A DNA stretch of 64,000 nt. Origin: an uncultured Latescibacterota bacterium (GTDB taxonomy: Bacteria; Latescibacterota; UBA2968). The first letter of the stretch is position 1, and every line of letters starts with the position of its first letter. A program made the position numbers and the translations under genes. Below, piece after piece: positions 17,606 to 25,400 of the stretch. The stretch lies in contig OY282377.1 in the NCBI GenBank assembly GCA_958295785.1, positions 3,660,896 through 3,724,895 on the forward strand. The letters are read 5' to 3'. Below the pieces are notes generated by a model. It did no database searches. It saw only the letters and a program-made list of their open reading frames with translations, and was not told where the DNA came from.

Positions 17606-18538
17606 TTAGCCACAAAAAGCACAAAGGGTTTTCTCAGTGCCGTGAACTGTCGATAAAAGCAACTCGGTGTCGCGCTTGCTTTTATTGAATACGCCTCGCG
17701 CCTTGTTGCAACACATCAGTTTCTCGCTCGCCCAAGGGCCAACGTCGGGCAGATCGTTTGCATCGTTAGTTGGCGCGCCGGCCGCTTGTAACGGCATGCC
17801 AAGTTGTTGATCGGGTTGCATTTGTGGATATTCCAACCATTGGCGTCCGTCGAGCGTGTTGCCGCCCGCTTTGGGGGTGCGCCCGCCCCATTGCTTGAAG
17901 AAGAAGGCCACGCGCTGGGCTTGGCACTGGTCGCGCAAGGCCCGCACCCACTCTATTCGCATCGGACGCGCGCCCGGTCCGCTTTCGCCCCCGGCGATGA
18001 CCCAGTGAATGCCCTCCAAACTCTCCGCGCCGAGAGGGCCGAGCAACGGCTCGAATGAGACAAAGCGCACAGAGGCATGGGTCTGTTTCAAGTGCCGCAG
18101 GCGCGTCATGGCCGCGGCGTTTTCGATAGAGACGCCGAGCCAGATATGCGGGGGAGCCAGTTGGCCCCGATAGTACTGATGGATGAAATCGCGCATCGGC
18201 GAACTGCGCTTGGTAAGCACCTGATAGGTGTGCCAGTTGGCGCGCGCCATCGTGTCGAATACGCGGGCGATGTACTCGGCGGGAATGTCTTTGTGAAAAA
18301 GATCGCTCATCGAGTTGACGAAGACGAGTTGTGGACGCCGCCAGCGCAGCGGTTGCTCGAGACGCTCGGGCCGAAGGGTGAGATCAAAACCCCCCTCGAA
18401 CGGATGGCCCTCGACACCGCGAAAACGCTCGGAAAAGCGTTCGGCATAGCAATGGTCACACCCCGCGCTCACTTTTGTGCAACCGGTGACCGGGTTCCAA
18501 GTGCTGTTGGTCCATTCAATGGTGCTTTTGCGAGACAT
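17606..18538 (-). CDS. DUF5131 (phage Gp37/Gp68-like) three-cysteine protein
   Basis: A 310-residue protein with MSRKSTIEWTNSTWNPVTGC followed by TKVSAGCDHCYAE: C20, C27 and C30 form a radical-SAM-like Cx6CxxC cluster site, and the later segments (FVNSMSDLFHKDIP; TKRSSPMRDF; WLGVSIEN; SFEPLLGP; WVIAGGESGPGARPM; FFFKQWGG) are diagnostic of DUF5131. The family is found in phages and genomic islands, often beside the three-Cys-motif partner TcmP, which I do not see here. Biochemical function is not established. The ATG at 18538 has AGGAG 5 bases upstream. A broken nuclease-like gene lies divergently upstream, so this may be the surviving half of a mobile module. Confidence 0.88.
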   Translation of the reverse strand: MSRKSTIEWTNSTWNPVTGCTKVSAGCDHCYAERFSERFRGVEGHPFEGGFDLTLRPERLEQPLRWRRPQLVFVNSMSDLFHKDIPAEYIARVFDTMARANWHTYQVLTKRSSPMRDFIHQYYRGQLAPPHIWLGVSIENAAAMTRLRHLKQTHASVRFVSFEPLLGPLGAESLEGIHWVIAGGESGPGARPMRIEWVRALRDQCQAQRVAFFFKQWGGRTPKAGGNTLDGRQWLEYPQMQPDQQLGMPLQAAGAPTNDANDLPDVGPWASEKLMCCNKARGVFNKSKRDTELLLSTVHGTEKTLCAFCG

Positions 18539-18639
18539 GCTGGCTCCTGTGCCCATTCTGCTATTTACTGACTCATCTCGTGTCAGCACATGTTTTGGCA
18601 AACTTTGTAACGTCAGTTAGCAACGAATAGATGAACATA

Positions 18640-18668
18640 AGTGTAGTAAATTTTAAGCCAAAGGTCAA
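18640..18668 (-). promoter_or_regulatory. Promoter for the DUF5131 gene
   Basis: Minus strand: TTGACC (18663-18668), 17-base spacer, TACACT (18640-18645), giving a leader of about 95 bases before the ATG at 18538. Confidence 0.5.
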
Positions 18669-18679
18669 GCTGGAATCGC

Positions 18680-19436
18680 GTGATTGATTTTGATTGGAGC
18701 CAAGAGATAGTTGATGATGTCGTTGACTTAACAGACTGCATTGAGTTGAGCGTCGCACAAAATAACGAGTACGACGGTTGTTTCACGCACGCAAATTTTA
18801 ACTCAAAACGAGATTTTGGATGATGACGATTTTTTTATGGCGAGCAAGTTGATGATTTTAATGCAAAGTTTGAAGAGGCGATGGCTCTTATCAAAAACCG
18901 CGCATTAGGGTTGGGGGGAACCTACCCCTTCAGGCAAGACGATGGTGAAGTGCTGTTTGCGCCGCAAACATCCAAGCAAAGAGGCGATGCGGGCGTTGTT
19001 TCCCGATTGGGCAGAGGTTTTTCTGTTCAGTCAAAACAGCGAAGATAAAAAAATCTTGGGTGGTCCGCGAGAAAGGCCATTCCGGCCTTGGCGGAAAAAT
19101 TAAACGCCCAAGTGTACCGAGAGGAAATAGATAAACTGCCCGACACGCAACGCGAGTGCGGTGTTGATTTGATTGCCATTTGTTCTTTTGATGACGAATT
19201 GGAGTATCCATTTTTCGCTTTCGCTCAATGCACAGTGGCAAAAGAGTGGTGGACAAAAAAACACGAAGCCCAAAGTCGTCATGCCTTATCGGGGTTCGTG
19301 CGGTTAGATACAGATCATACAAATTTTTTGTCGATTCCTTACTTTTCGCGTATCAGCCTCACAGAATGGCGGGAAGAGGGGTTGGAGCGGCCTTCTGGCG
19401 TCTCCCTCTCACTTTTGAGTGGGGGGGATATATTTG
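18680..19436 (+). pseudogene. Broken gene, probable PD-(D/E)XK-like nuclease remnant
   Basis: Fragments of one protein can be read by changing frame at least three times: VIDFDWSQEIVDDVVDLTDC from a GTG at 18680; then a piece with GEQVDDFNAKFEEAM and LGLGGTYPFRQDDGEVLF; then AMRALFPDWAEVFLFSQ; then FPALAEKLNAQVYREE (from 19088) with GVDLIAICSFDDELEYPF, AQCTVAKEWWTKK and WREEGLERPSGV. The last part, an Asp followed by a strand and Q-C-x-x-x-K-x-W-x-x-K, resembles the core of restriction-like nucleases, which is an inference. The region is visibly AT-richer than its neighbours. It is divergent from the DUF5131 gene and collides with the 3' end of the HlyD gene. Confidence 0.65.
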
Positions 19437-20512
19437 ATCTGAGCCGCGCTGTCCCAGCCGAGGATGGTTTGCAAAATGCTGCGCTGTCCCACGTAGATCC
19501 GCAAATCAGCGGTGGAGCCAAAGCTCAGAGAGATAGGAGCCTGTTTGACCGCGACCTCCAACGCAAACGTGCGAACCCCGCCTTCGTGAATGGCGTACCC
19601 GTGAACATCTGAGACCTCGCCCTGACCGAGAAACCCCTCGCGGTCCGTGAACAGATTGCTCAATATTTCCACGGATTGACCGGGGCGCACCTTCCACGCG
19701 CTGGTCTCGGGCATCCACGCATCGACCACCGTGCCCTCACCTTCGCCTGCGATGATCATAACGATGGCGCCCTGATTGGCCTGCATGCCCGGGTAGAGAT
19801 CCTGGCGGACGACCACGCCGTTGACCGGCGAACGCATGGTGGCGCGTTCAAACGCCTCGCGGGCCGCTTCGCTGTTGTGTTTTGCCTTGTCCAAAGCGGC
19901 TTGGGATTGGCGCACGGTGGCTTCCACATGTTGAATTTCCGAAGCCAAGGGGCCGCGCCGCACCAAGTTGAGATTTTCGATTGCCACCTTGAGGTTGGCC
20001 GCCGCGAGGTCGTAATTGGTCTGCGCGCGCTCGTAGTCCTCTTGGCTGAAAATGCGTTGCCCTTGGTGCAGGGCCTCGGCGCGTTTGAGTTCCTGTTGCC
20101 GCGCCGTGAGGCTGATGCGCGCTTGCTCAACGTGCGATTCGGCGATCTTGAGTTCTTCCTGCGTGGGATTTTCGCGCAACAGGGCAAGCCTGGCACGCGC
20201 GGCTTCGAGGTTGGCAATTTCCCGTTTGATTTCCTGTTCAGCGGTTGTCGCTGTGGCTTTCAAATCGCCATCATACAACCGGGCGACGGGTTGCCCCACT
20301 GTCGTCGAGTCGCCCGGTTCGACGAAGACTTCGTGCAACACGCGGCTCATGGGCGAGTCGATATAGACCTTGTCTCCGGGTTCGACAATGCCCTGAGCCA
20401 TGACGATATCGTCAATTTTGATCAGCGCGAGCGCGAGCGCGATGGCCCCGATCACGCCGAAGATCCACAGCAACCATTTGTAAATTCGGCTTTTCCTGCG
20501 GCGGCGCATCAT
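19409..20512 (-). CDS. HlyD-family periplasmic adaptor (membrane fusion protein)
   Basis: A 367-residue adaptor that links an inner-membrane exporter to the outer membrane. It has a basic N-terminus (MMRRRRKSRIYK), one membrane anchor (LLWIFGVIGAIALALALIKI), a first lipoyl half (GIVEPGDKVYIDSPMSR; VEPGDSTTVGQPVARL), a long alpha-helical hairpin (about residues 85-235) and a second lipoyl half with ATMRSPVNGVVV, then beta-barrel strands (VVDAWMPETSAWKVRPGQSV). No ABC or RND pump gene is adjacent in this window, so the partner must be encoded elsewhere. The 3' end meets the broken nuclease-like gene head-on. Confidence 0.88.
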   Translation of the reverse strand: MMRRRRKSRIYKWLLWIFGVIGAIALALALIKIDDIVMAQGIVEPGDKVYIDSPMSRVLHEVFVEPGDSTTVGQPVARLYDGDLKATATTAEQEIKREIANLEAARARLALLRENPTQEELKIAESHVEQARISLTARQQELKRAEALHQGQRIFSQEDYERAQTNYDLAAANLKVAIENLNLVRRGPLASEIQHVEATVRQSQAALDKAKHNSEAAREAFERATMRSPVNGVVVRQDLYPGMQANQGAIVMIIAGEGEGTVVDAWMPETSAWKVRPGQSVEILSNLFTDREGFLGQGEVSDVHGYAIHEGGVRTFALEVAVKQAPISLSFGSTADLRIYVGQRSILQTILGWDSAAQIKYIPPTQK

Positions 20513-20534
20513 GGGATTTTCTCAGTCCTTTTTC

Positions 20535-20563
20535 TTGACAGATCTTGGGAGACTGGCTATATT
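20535..20563 (+). promoter_or_regulatory. Promoter of tRNA-Lys
   Basis: Consensus TTGACA (20535-20540), 17-base spacer and TATATT (20558-20563), 26 bases before the mature tRNA 5' end. Confidence 0.8.
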
Positions 20564-20589
20564 TTGCACTGCTCGACAAAATCTCAGAT

Positions 20590-20665
20590 GGGCGCGTAGC
20601 TCAGGAGGTAGAGCAACGGCCTTTTAAGCCGTGGGTCGCAGGTTCGAATCCTGCCGCGCTCACCA
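20590..20665 (+). tRNA. tRNA-Lys (anticodon TTT)
   Basis: A 76-base cloverleaf: acceptor GGGCGCG pairs with CGCGCTC (one G-U), D-arm TAGCTCAGGAGGTAGAGC, anticodon loop CTTTTAA in a five-pair stem reading lysine codons, T-arm GCAGGTTCGAATCCTGC, and an encoded 3' CCA. Confidence 0.97.
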
Positions 20666-20675
20666 TACACATAAC

Positions 20676-20710
20676 AGCCCTGAATCACAGCGATTTCAGG
20701 GCTTTCTCTT
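20676..20710 (+). terminator. Intrinsic terminator after tRNA-Lys
   Basis: AGCCCTGAA pairs perfectly with TTCAGGGCT around a 10-base loop, followed by TTCTCTTT. Confidence 0.75.
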
Positions 20711-20750
20711 TGCCCGATTTCGGTATCAAATTTAGTACATTGTTTTTCAA

Positions 20751-20810
20751 AGGTCAAGCGCGTTGCCATGACCTGCCCACCTTGACATCACAATGGGGAT
20801 TAAATATATT
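20751..20810 (+). promoter_or_regulatory. cysH promoter with upstream inverted-repeat operator candidate
   Basis: TTGACA (20782-20787), 17-base spacer, TATATT (20805-20810). An inverted repeat AGGTCA/TGACCT with 12 bases between arms (20751-20774) ends 7 bases before the -35 box, a usual position for an activator of the LysR or similar type. The regulator is not in this window. Confidence 0.65.
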
Positions 20811-20842
20811 GTGCATCGACGAACTCGAGCATAGGAGATGCC

Positions 20843-21583
20843 GTGATTACCCGAAAAAAATTGATCGCGCAATCCCAAGCGTTTGAAACCGCACCATTGG
20901 AAGACATCTTGACTTGGGCCTGGGAAACGCTGGGGTCGCGCGTGGCGTTTGGCACGGCATTCGGCGCGAGCGGCATGGTCTTGCTCGACGCGATGCAAAA
21001 GGTCGCGCCGCAAATCCCCGTATTCACCATTGATACGGATTTTCTATTTCCCGAAACCCTGCATTTGATCGAGCGCGTGGAAGCGCGCTACGAGATCGCA
21101 ATCGAGCGTGTGCATTCCCGTTTGACCGTGGAAGAGCAAGCCCACGATTACGGCCCCGAACTCTACAAGCGCGATGCGGACCGCTGTTGCTGGTTGCGAA
21201 AAGTCGAGCCATTGCAGCGCAAGTTGTCCGAGTTGAACGGTTGGATCAACAGCCGCCGCCGCGACCAAGGCCACACCCGCAGTCAAATTCCCATTTTGGA
21301 ATACTACGAAACAGATGGCCGCGCCTTGCTCAAATTAAACCCCATGGCACCGTGGACGCGCAAACAGGTGTGGGATTATATTCTCGAATACGACGTGCCG
21401 TACAACCCCCTCATGGATCAGGGCTATGCCACCATCGGCTGCTGGCCCTGCACAAAAGCCGTCGATGCCGATACTGATGAACGCGCAGGTCGCTGGGCCG
21501 GCACGGACAAGACAGAATGCGGCATCCACACGTTTTTGCAACCCATTGACGCAGCACCCAACGCCGAGGCCGTTTCGTCTTGA
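20843..21583 (+). CDS. cysH: Assimilatory adenylyl-sulfate (APS) reductase
   Basis: Reduces activated sulfate to sulfite in cysteine synthesis. The 246-residue protein has the nucleotide-binding start (GSRVAFGTAFGASGMVLLDA; TIDTDFLFPETL), the four cysteines of the [4Fe-4S] cluster that mark APS rather than PAPS reductases (DRCCWLRK about residues 112-119 and GCWPCT about 198-203), and the catalytic KTECGIH near residue 225. The GTG start has AGGAG 5 bases upstream. Downstream cysteine genes (cysteine synthase, Mec, CysO) lie 10 kb away beyond an inserted accessory island. The last 40 codons are duplicated at 22366-22450, marking the insertion zone. Confidence 0.92.
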   Translation: MITRKKLIAQSQAFETAPLEDILTWAWETLGSRVAFGTAFGASGMVLLDAMQKVAPQIPVFTIDTDFLFPETLHLIERVEARYEIAIERVHSRLTVEEQAHDYGPELYKRDADRCCWLRKVEPLQRKLSELNGWINSRRRDQGHTRSQIPILEYYETDGRALLKLNPMAPWTRKQVWDYILEYDVPYNPLMDQGYATIGCWPCTKAVDADTDERAGRWAGTDKTECGIHTFLQPIDAAPNAEAVSS

Positions 21584-21614
21584 CGAGAAAGCCCTTAGCG
21601 CGAAGGAGATGATC

Positions 21615-21866
21615 GTGAAAGACATGGCCCGGAATATCGAATCCCGTGTGACAGAGCAAGGACAGACGACACTCCCCAAGCCTGTGCTGGAGGCACTTGG
21701 CCTGAAGGCAGGGGATCGCGTGCGCTACTTCATTGCCGATAGCGAAGTGCGAATTGTGTCCGTGCTCTCGATCAGTCGGCTGTTTGGCGCACTCCCGTAT
21801 GACGGCCCCCCTATCAGTGTGGAGAAGATGGAGCAGGCCCTCTCCGAAGGAATTTCTGAAGCATGA
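21615..21866 (+). CDS. AbrB/MazE-type antitoxin (VapB-like)
   Basis: An 83-residue DNA-binding antitoxin: VTEQGQTTLPKPVLEALGL KAGDRV-type swapped-hairpin AbrB domain in residues 10-50 (read here in two parts), then a C-terminal toxin-binding tail (SVEKMEQALSEGISEA). The GTG start at 21615 is preferred over an ATG at 21609 because it lies 6 bases after AAGGAG; in the duplicated leader at 22475 the ATG is lost but the GTG is kept. The stop overlaps the PIN toxin start by 4 bases (ATGA). Such pairs repress their own operon and neutralise the RNase. Confidence 0.88.
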   Translation: MKDMARNIESRVTEQGQTTLPKPVLEALGLKAGDRVRYFIADSEVRIVSVLSISRLFGALPYDGPPISVEKMEQALSEGISEA

Positions 21867-22255
21867 TCGCGCTCGATACCAATGTCCTCGTCCGCTATTT
21901 GGTACGCGATGACATCGAGCAGGCGGATACAGCCCGTGCTTTAATGGAATCGCTTACGGAAGACCGTCCCGGCTATATCTGTCGTGAGGTTGCCGTTGAA
22001 CTCGTCTGGGTACTGGAACGCGCTTACGGATATTCCCGTGACCAAATCGCGACGATATTGGAAGAGTTGGTCGTGACTGAGGAACTCGTCATTGAGGCAG
22101 CCGGCGATGTTGTCCATGCCGCATCCCGCTACCGGATGGGCAGCGCGGGTTTTTCCGACCTGATGATTCTCGCCGCCGCCGAACGATCCGGTGCCAATCC
22201 CCTGTACACCTTTGATAGAAAGGCGTCACAGCTTGAGGGTGTGGTACTGCTTTAG
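21863..22255 (+). CDS. PIN-domain RNase toxin (VapC family)
   Basis: A 130-residue PIN RNase. The acidic metal-binding residues are visible: D5 (MIALDTNVLVRYL), E46 (VAVELVWVLE), D99 (AGFSDLMILA) and D118 (YTFDRKAS). VapC toxins cleave tRNA or rRNA when the antitoxin is degraded. It overlaps the AbrB-type antitoxin gene by 4 bases, giving a standard type II module placed directly after cysH. A short stretch after its stop (22262-22286) resembles the 3' end of the second PIN gene (QIxGLTI), a trace of an earlier module. Confidence 0.92.
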   Translation: MIALDTNVLVRYLVRDDIEQADTARALMESLTEDRPGYICREVAVELVWVLERAYGYSRDQIATILEELVVTEELVIEAAGDVVHAASRYRMGSAGFSDLMILAAAERSGANPLYTFDRKASQLEGVVLL

Positions 22256-22312
22256 AGGGTTCAGATACAGGGTTTGACCATTTAAGTAATCTCGGCAGAA
22301 AAGGTCGCGTTT

Positions 22313-22480
22313 ATGGCGAAGCGACTAAAAAAGCCGAAGGCTGTTGAGGCTGTCACACATGGGTCCGGCACGGACAAGACAGAATGCGGCATCCACACGT
22401 TTTTACAACCCATTGACGCAACACCCAACGCCGAGGCGGTTTCGCCTTGACGAGAAAGCCCTTAGCGCGAAGGAGAGGAC
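22313..22480 (+). repeat. Duplicated cysH 3' end and leader, forming a 45-residue in-frame ORF
   Basis: Bases 22366-22480 repeat cysH bases 21499-21613 almost exactly: the last cysH codons (GTDKTECGIHTFLQPID), the stop, and the AAGGAG leader of the next antitoxin. The copy is in frame with an ATG at 22313 (MAKRLKKPKAVEAVTHGS), so a 45-residue peptide with the catalytic CysH Cys could be made. A third, shorter copy of the final 25 bases (AACGCCGAGGCGGTTTCG core) ends a broken hicB at 23339. Confidence 0.9.
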
Positions 22481-22481
22481 C

Positions 22482-22724
22482 GTGAAAGACATTACCCTGC
22501 ATGCCGACGAGAACTTGATCGCATCAGCACACCGATGCGCGGCGGCGAATCGCACGACCTTAAACGCGCAATTTCAGTTGTGGCTGGCGGACTACGTTCA
22601 GCGCAACGGAGACTGCGTTCAGCGCGAAAATCAAGTTGCCGAAGCCATGAAAGTCATGCGTAAATTGCAAGGCAAACTTCTCGTCGGACGCAAATTGACA
22701 CGAGAGGAAATGAATGAGCGTTGA
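22482..22724 (+). CDS. Putative ribbon-helix-helix antitoxin
   Basis: An 80-residue protein starting KDITLHADENLIASAHRCAA after the GTG; the beta-strand plus two helices (NRTTLNAQFQLWLADYVQ) match RHH antitoxins that pair with PIN toxins. The rest is a charged helix ending in KLTREEMNER. The GTG at 22482 is 6 bases after AAGGAG, at the same place as in the AbrB antitoxin leader, which comes from the same duplicated segment. It overlaps the following PIN toxin gene by 11 bases. Confidence 0.82.
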   Translation: MKDITLHADENLIASAHRCAAANRTTLNAQFQLWLADYVQRNGDCVQRENQVAEAMKVMRKLQGKLLVGRKLTREEMNER

Positions 22725-23136
22725 AAATTTCATAGACACCAATATCTTTATCTCTCAACTCGAACGCTTGGATATCCGCAAGGCCACAATCGCAGAAGAA
22801 CTCATCAGACAGGGCATCGCCAATAAAACCGCATGCATCAGTTTTCAGATCGTTCAGGAATGTTTGAATACCGCGCTTCGCAAGGCACAGATACAGTTGA
22901 GCGAAAGTGAAATGCGGAGTTATTTGCAATCTGTGCTCGGCCCGCTGCTCAGTGTCCAGCCGAGTATTCAACTCTACAATTCAGCCTTGGATATTCGGTT
23001 GCGGTATCCGTTCAGCTTCTACGATTCGCTGATCATTGCCGTCGCGCTTGAAGCGGGTTGCACCTGTCTTTACAGTGAAGACATGCAGGACGGCCAGCAG
23101 ATACGGGGTTTGACCATTCAAAATCCATTCACGTAA
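22714..23136 (+). CDS. PIN-domain RNase toxin
   Basis: A 140-residue PIN protein distinct from the first: D8 (ENFIDTNIFISQL), E49 (FQIVQECLNTAL), D104 (FSFYDSLIIAVAL) and D123 (LYSEDMQDG) are the expected acidic residues. It forms a type II toxin-antitoxin pair with the RHH gene that overlaps it. The end, QQIRGLTIQNPFT, is echoed by a remnant at 22262-22286, so a related toxin copy once lay upstream. Confidence 0.92.
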   Translation: MSVENFIDTNIFISQLERLDIRKATIAEELIRQGIANKTACISFQIVQECLNTALRKAQIQLSESEMRSYLQSVLGPLLSVQPSIQLYNSALDIRLRYPFSFYDSLIIAVALEAGCTCLYSEDMQDGQQIRGLTIQNPFT

Positions 23137-23151
23137 CCATTGGAGAAAGAA

Positions 23152-23339
23152 TCACCCTGTCCGAAATCATATTTGAAGCCCCAAAGACGAACGCGACAGC
23201 GGATACGTCGCTACCGCCCTAGGTGGGATACGGCATCCACACCCAAGGCGACACCTTCGACGAACTCCGACAAAATATCAAAGAAGCAGTCGCGTGCTAC
23301 TTTGACACAGTCCCCAACGCCGAGGCGGTTTCGCATTGA
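23152..23339 (+). pseudogene. Broken hicB-like antitoxin
   Basis: The frame reads ITLSEIIFEAPK, shifts for RDSGYVATALG, and shifts back for GYGIHTQGDTFDELRQNIK and EAVACYFD, together a HicB-like partial RNase-H fold; in the single frame a TAG interrupts it near 23220. The last residues (PNAEAVSH) match the cysH tail copies. No hicA or start codon remains. Confidence 0.75.
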
Positions 23340-23363
23340 CACATCAAAACACGAGGTCACACC

Positions 23364-25400
23364 ATGAATAAACAACTCGCAACACATCGGAAGGTTTTGC
23401 TGGATCTCTATACATCCTTGCATCAGACCCTTGACAAAGGGGCTAAGAGCATTGACGCGGGCTTGAGGGCGGCGCAGAGAAATATCGCAGCGGAAAAGTT
23501 TTTGCTCGCCATTGTGGGGGAAGTGAAAGCCGGGAAATCGACCTTCATCAACGCGCTACTCGGCGAGGCGATCTTGCCTTATGACGCCCTGCAAGCGACC
23601 TCTGAAATTGTTGAGATCGACAAGTCCGATAAAAAGGAAGTACGCGTCACCTTTGCCAATGGCACAAAACAAGTCGTTGAGGACGACCCGCAAACGCCTG
23701 AAAATGAGGCGGTGCCGTTTCTCAAGAAAATTGCTGCTGTCAAGGAGGAATACCGCGACATTCCCATCGTCCAAGTCAATAGATTCCTGATGGATCATTA
23801 CAACAAAGAAAATGGGAGGGCAGTATTCAGCGAGGAAAAATTGGAGGTGTTCATCAATTCTGGGCTCGAAAATGTACACAACATGGAGAAAGAGAAATTT
23901 GAACGCAAAATATGTGAATATGTCCAGAACAACATCTCATGCGCTGAGATTCCCAAAGAGGTCACACTCGGTTATCCGATTGAGTTTTTGCAGTCCAAAC
24001 ATTTCAAGATTGTCGATACGCCGGGAATCAACGCGATTGGCGGCATAGAAGATCAAACGAAGGATTTCATCGACCGTGCGGATGGGGTTATCTATTTGCA
24101 CAAAGCAGGCCAACAAGAAAGTAACGCACTCCGCAATGCCTTGGAGAATGAACTGCCCGAACGGGTCCAAGAGCGTTTGATACTCGTCCTGACGCACGGA
24201 AGCCAGATCGATGAACAAGAACGCGAGAGAATATTGCAAGCGACCGGGAGGTATTACCCCGAAATCGGCGCGGATAACATCTTTTTCGTCGATAGCCTGA
24301 CTGAACTCTATTTGAGAGAATCCTTTTACAAAACAAAAACGATAGATGAAATCCGTGCCATTCGCAAAGAAAACTCGCAAATACGGAGGCTAACTGCCGA
24401 TTGCTTTGAGATGGCCGATGGCGATAAAAATGAGTTTCTCGACCGATTAGAAGCGCAAGCGAATTTCGATGGGATTCGCAAAAGAATTGAAAGCGATGCA
24501 CAAAATTCAGCTTCTATTCAAATGAAGGATTTTGCCAATGCCTTAAAAAAGGAGTATGAAGTCCTTGACAACAACATTAGCGCACGCATAGAACCCCTGC
24601 GAAAAAAGTATCAGAATCCTCAGTCTTTTGCATTGGAGATACAGAAGCACAAAGATGAAACGGAGAGAATGAGAAGGGATTACAATGAATTTACCTACGA
24701 ATTGAGGGAAGAATTTAATCCACAAGATAGAAACAACAGGTATTATCGAGAAATAGATCAAATCGTGAAGGGGTACATCGCAAAGGTCAACGGCAAGAAA
24801 TTCGATCTTGGCTCCGACACCCCAAACACAGTTGCGTCTTATGTAGAAAAATTGCAAGAAGATTACTATGATGCAATGAAAGCATTCGTTAAGTCACTGG
24901 AGAAAGATTTAGAGAAACGAATAGTAGATAAGGCTGTTGACGTGCAAAGTGATTACTCAATAACTGTGCCCAAAATACCACTGGATAGTAATTTTTGGAA
25001 GAGAGGGTTAGCGGCGGCCGAAAAAAAAGTGAAGGAGCTAGTAGCAAAAGAGAGCGAAATGGAAGGTTGTTGCTCTTCTAGAGAAGAAGAAAAAGAAGCA
25101 ATAAGAAGGACTCTTCCACAAAAGCTTTGGGAGGAAATTAAATCGTCTCTTGTACCCCTATCTCAAAGAATTAAGACAGAAGTTCAAAAAAACATTGATC
25201 GGCTAATAAACAATTTCTGCGACAGATATAAGCGTAAGTTTGATGGGGAACTTCAGGAGCGACAGGAGTATATGGAAAGTCTTGAGAGGGACAAAAGAAC
25301 AAATGAAGAATTGAGAGATGCGATTTCCTCTCTGGAAAAGGAAAAAAAAACTTTCGAGGACAGCATCAAAATGTGTATAAGAATCGGAGGAGAACTGTGA
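23364..25400 (+). CDS. Dynamin-like GTPase
   Basis: A 678-residue bacterial dynamin-family protein. N-terminal helix, then the G domain: P-loop GEVKAGKST (52-60), switch I region LQATSEIVEI, G3 motif DTPGI near 218, and a G4-like THGSQID near 275 where TKxD is usual. The C-terminal half is helical and coiled (residues 400-670), with a cysteine pair and basic/acidic runs, and no clear membrane helix. Dynamin-like proteins remodel membranes, and some protect bacteria against phage. The ATG has GAGG 7 bases upstream. Its second half is visibly AT-richer than the housekeeping genes around the island. It overlaps by one base the membrane-protein gene that follows. Confidence 0.9.
   Translation: MNKQLATHRKVLLDLYTSLHQTLDKGAKSIDAGLRAAQRNIAAEKFLLAIVGEVKAGKSTFINALLGEAILPYDALQATSEIVEIDKSDKKEVRVTFANGTKQVVEDDPQTPENEAVPFLKKIAAVKEEYRDIPIVQVNRFLMDHYNKENGRAVFSEEKLEVFINSGLENVHNMEKEKFERKICEYVQNNISCAEIPKEVTLGYPIEFLQSKHFKIVDTPGINAIGGIEDQTKDFIDRADGVIYLHKAGQQESNALRNALENELPERVQERLILVLTHGSQIDEQERERILQATGRYYPEIGADNIFFVDSLTELYLRESFYKTKTIDEIRAIRKENSQIRRLTADCFEMADGDKNEFLDRLEAQANFDGIRKRIESDAQNSASIQMKDFANALKKEYEVLDNNISARIEPLRKKYQNPQSFALEIQKHKDETERMRRDYNEFTYELREEFNPQDRNNRYYREIDQIVKGYIAKVNGKKFDLGSDTPNTVASYVEKLQEDYYDAMKAFVKSLEKDLEKRIVDKAVDVQSDYSITVPKIPLDSNFWKRGLAAAEKKVKELVAKESEMEGCCSSREEEKEAIRRTLPQKLWEEIKSSLVPLSQRIKTEVQKNIDRLINNFCDRYKRKFDGELQERQEYMESLERDKRTNEELRDAISSLEKEKKTFEDSIKMCIRIGGEL

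Noticed and set aside
20545-20886. Plus-strand frame over tRNA-Lys
   Set aside because: It covers a perfect tRNA, its promoter and terminator; not a protein gene.
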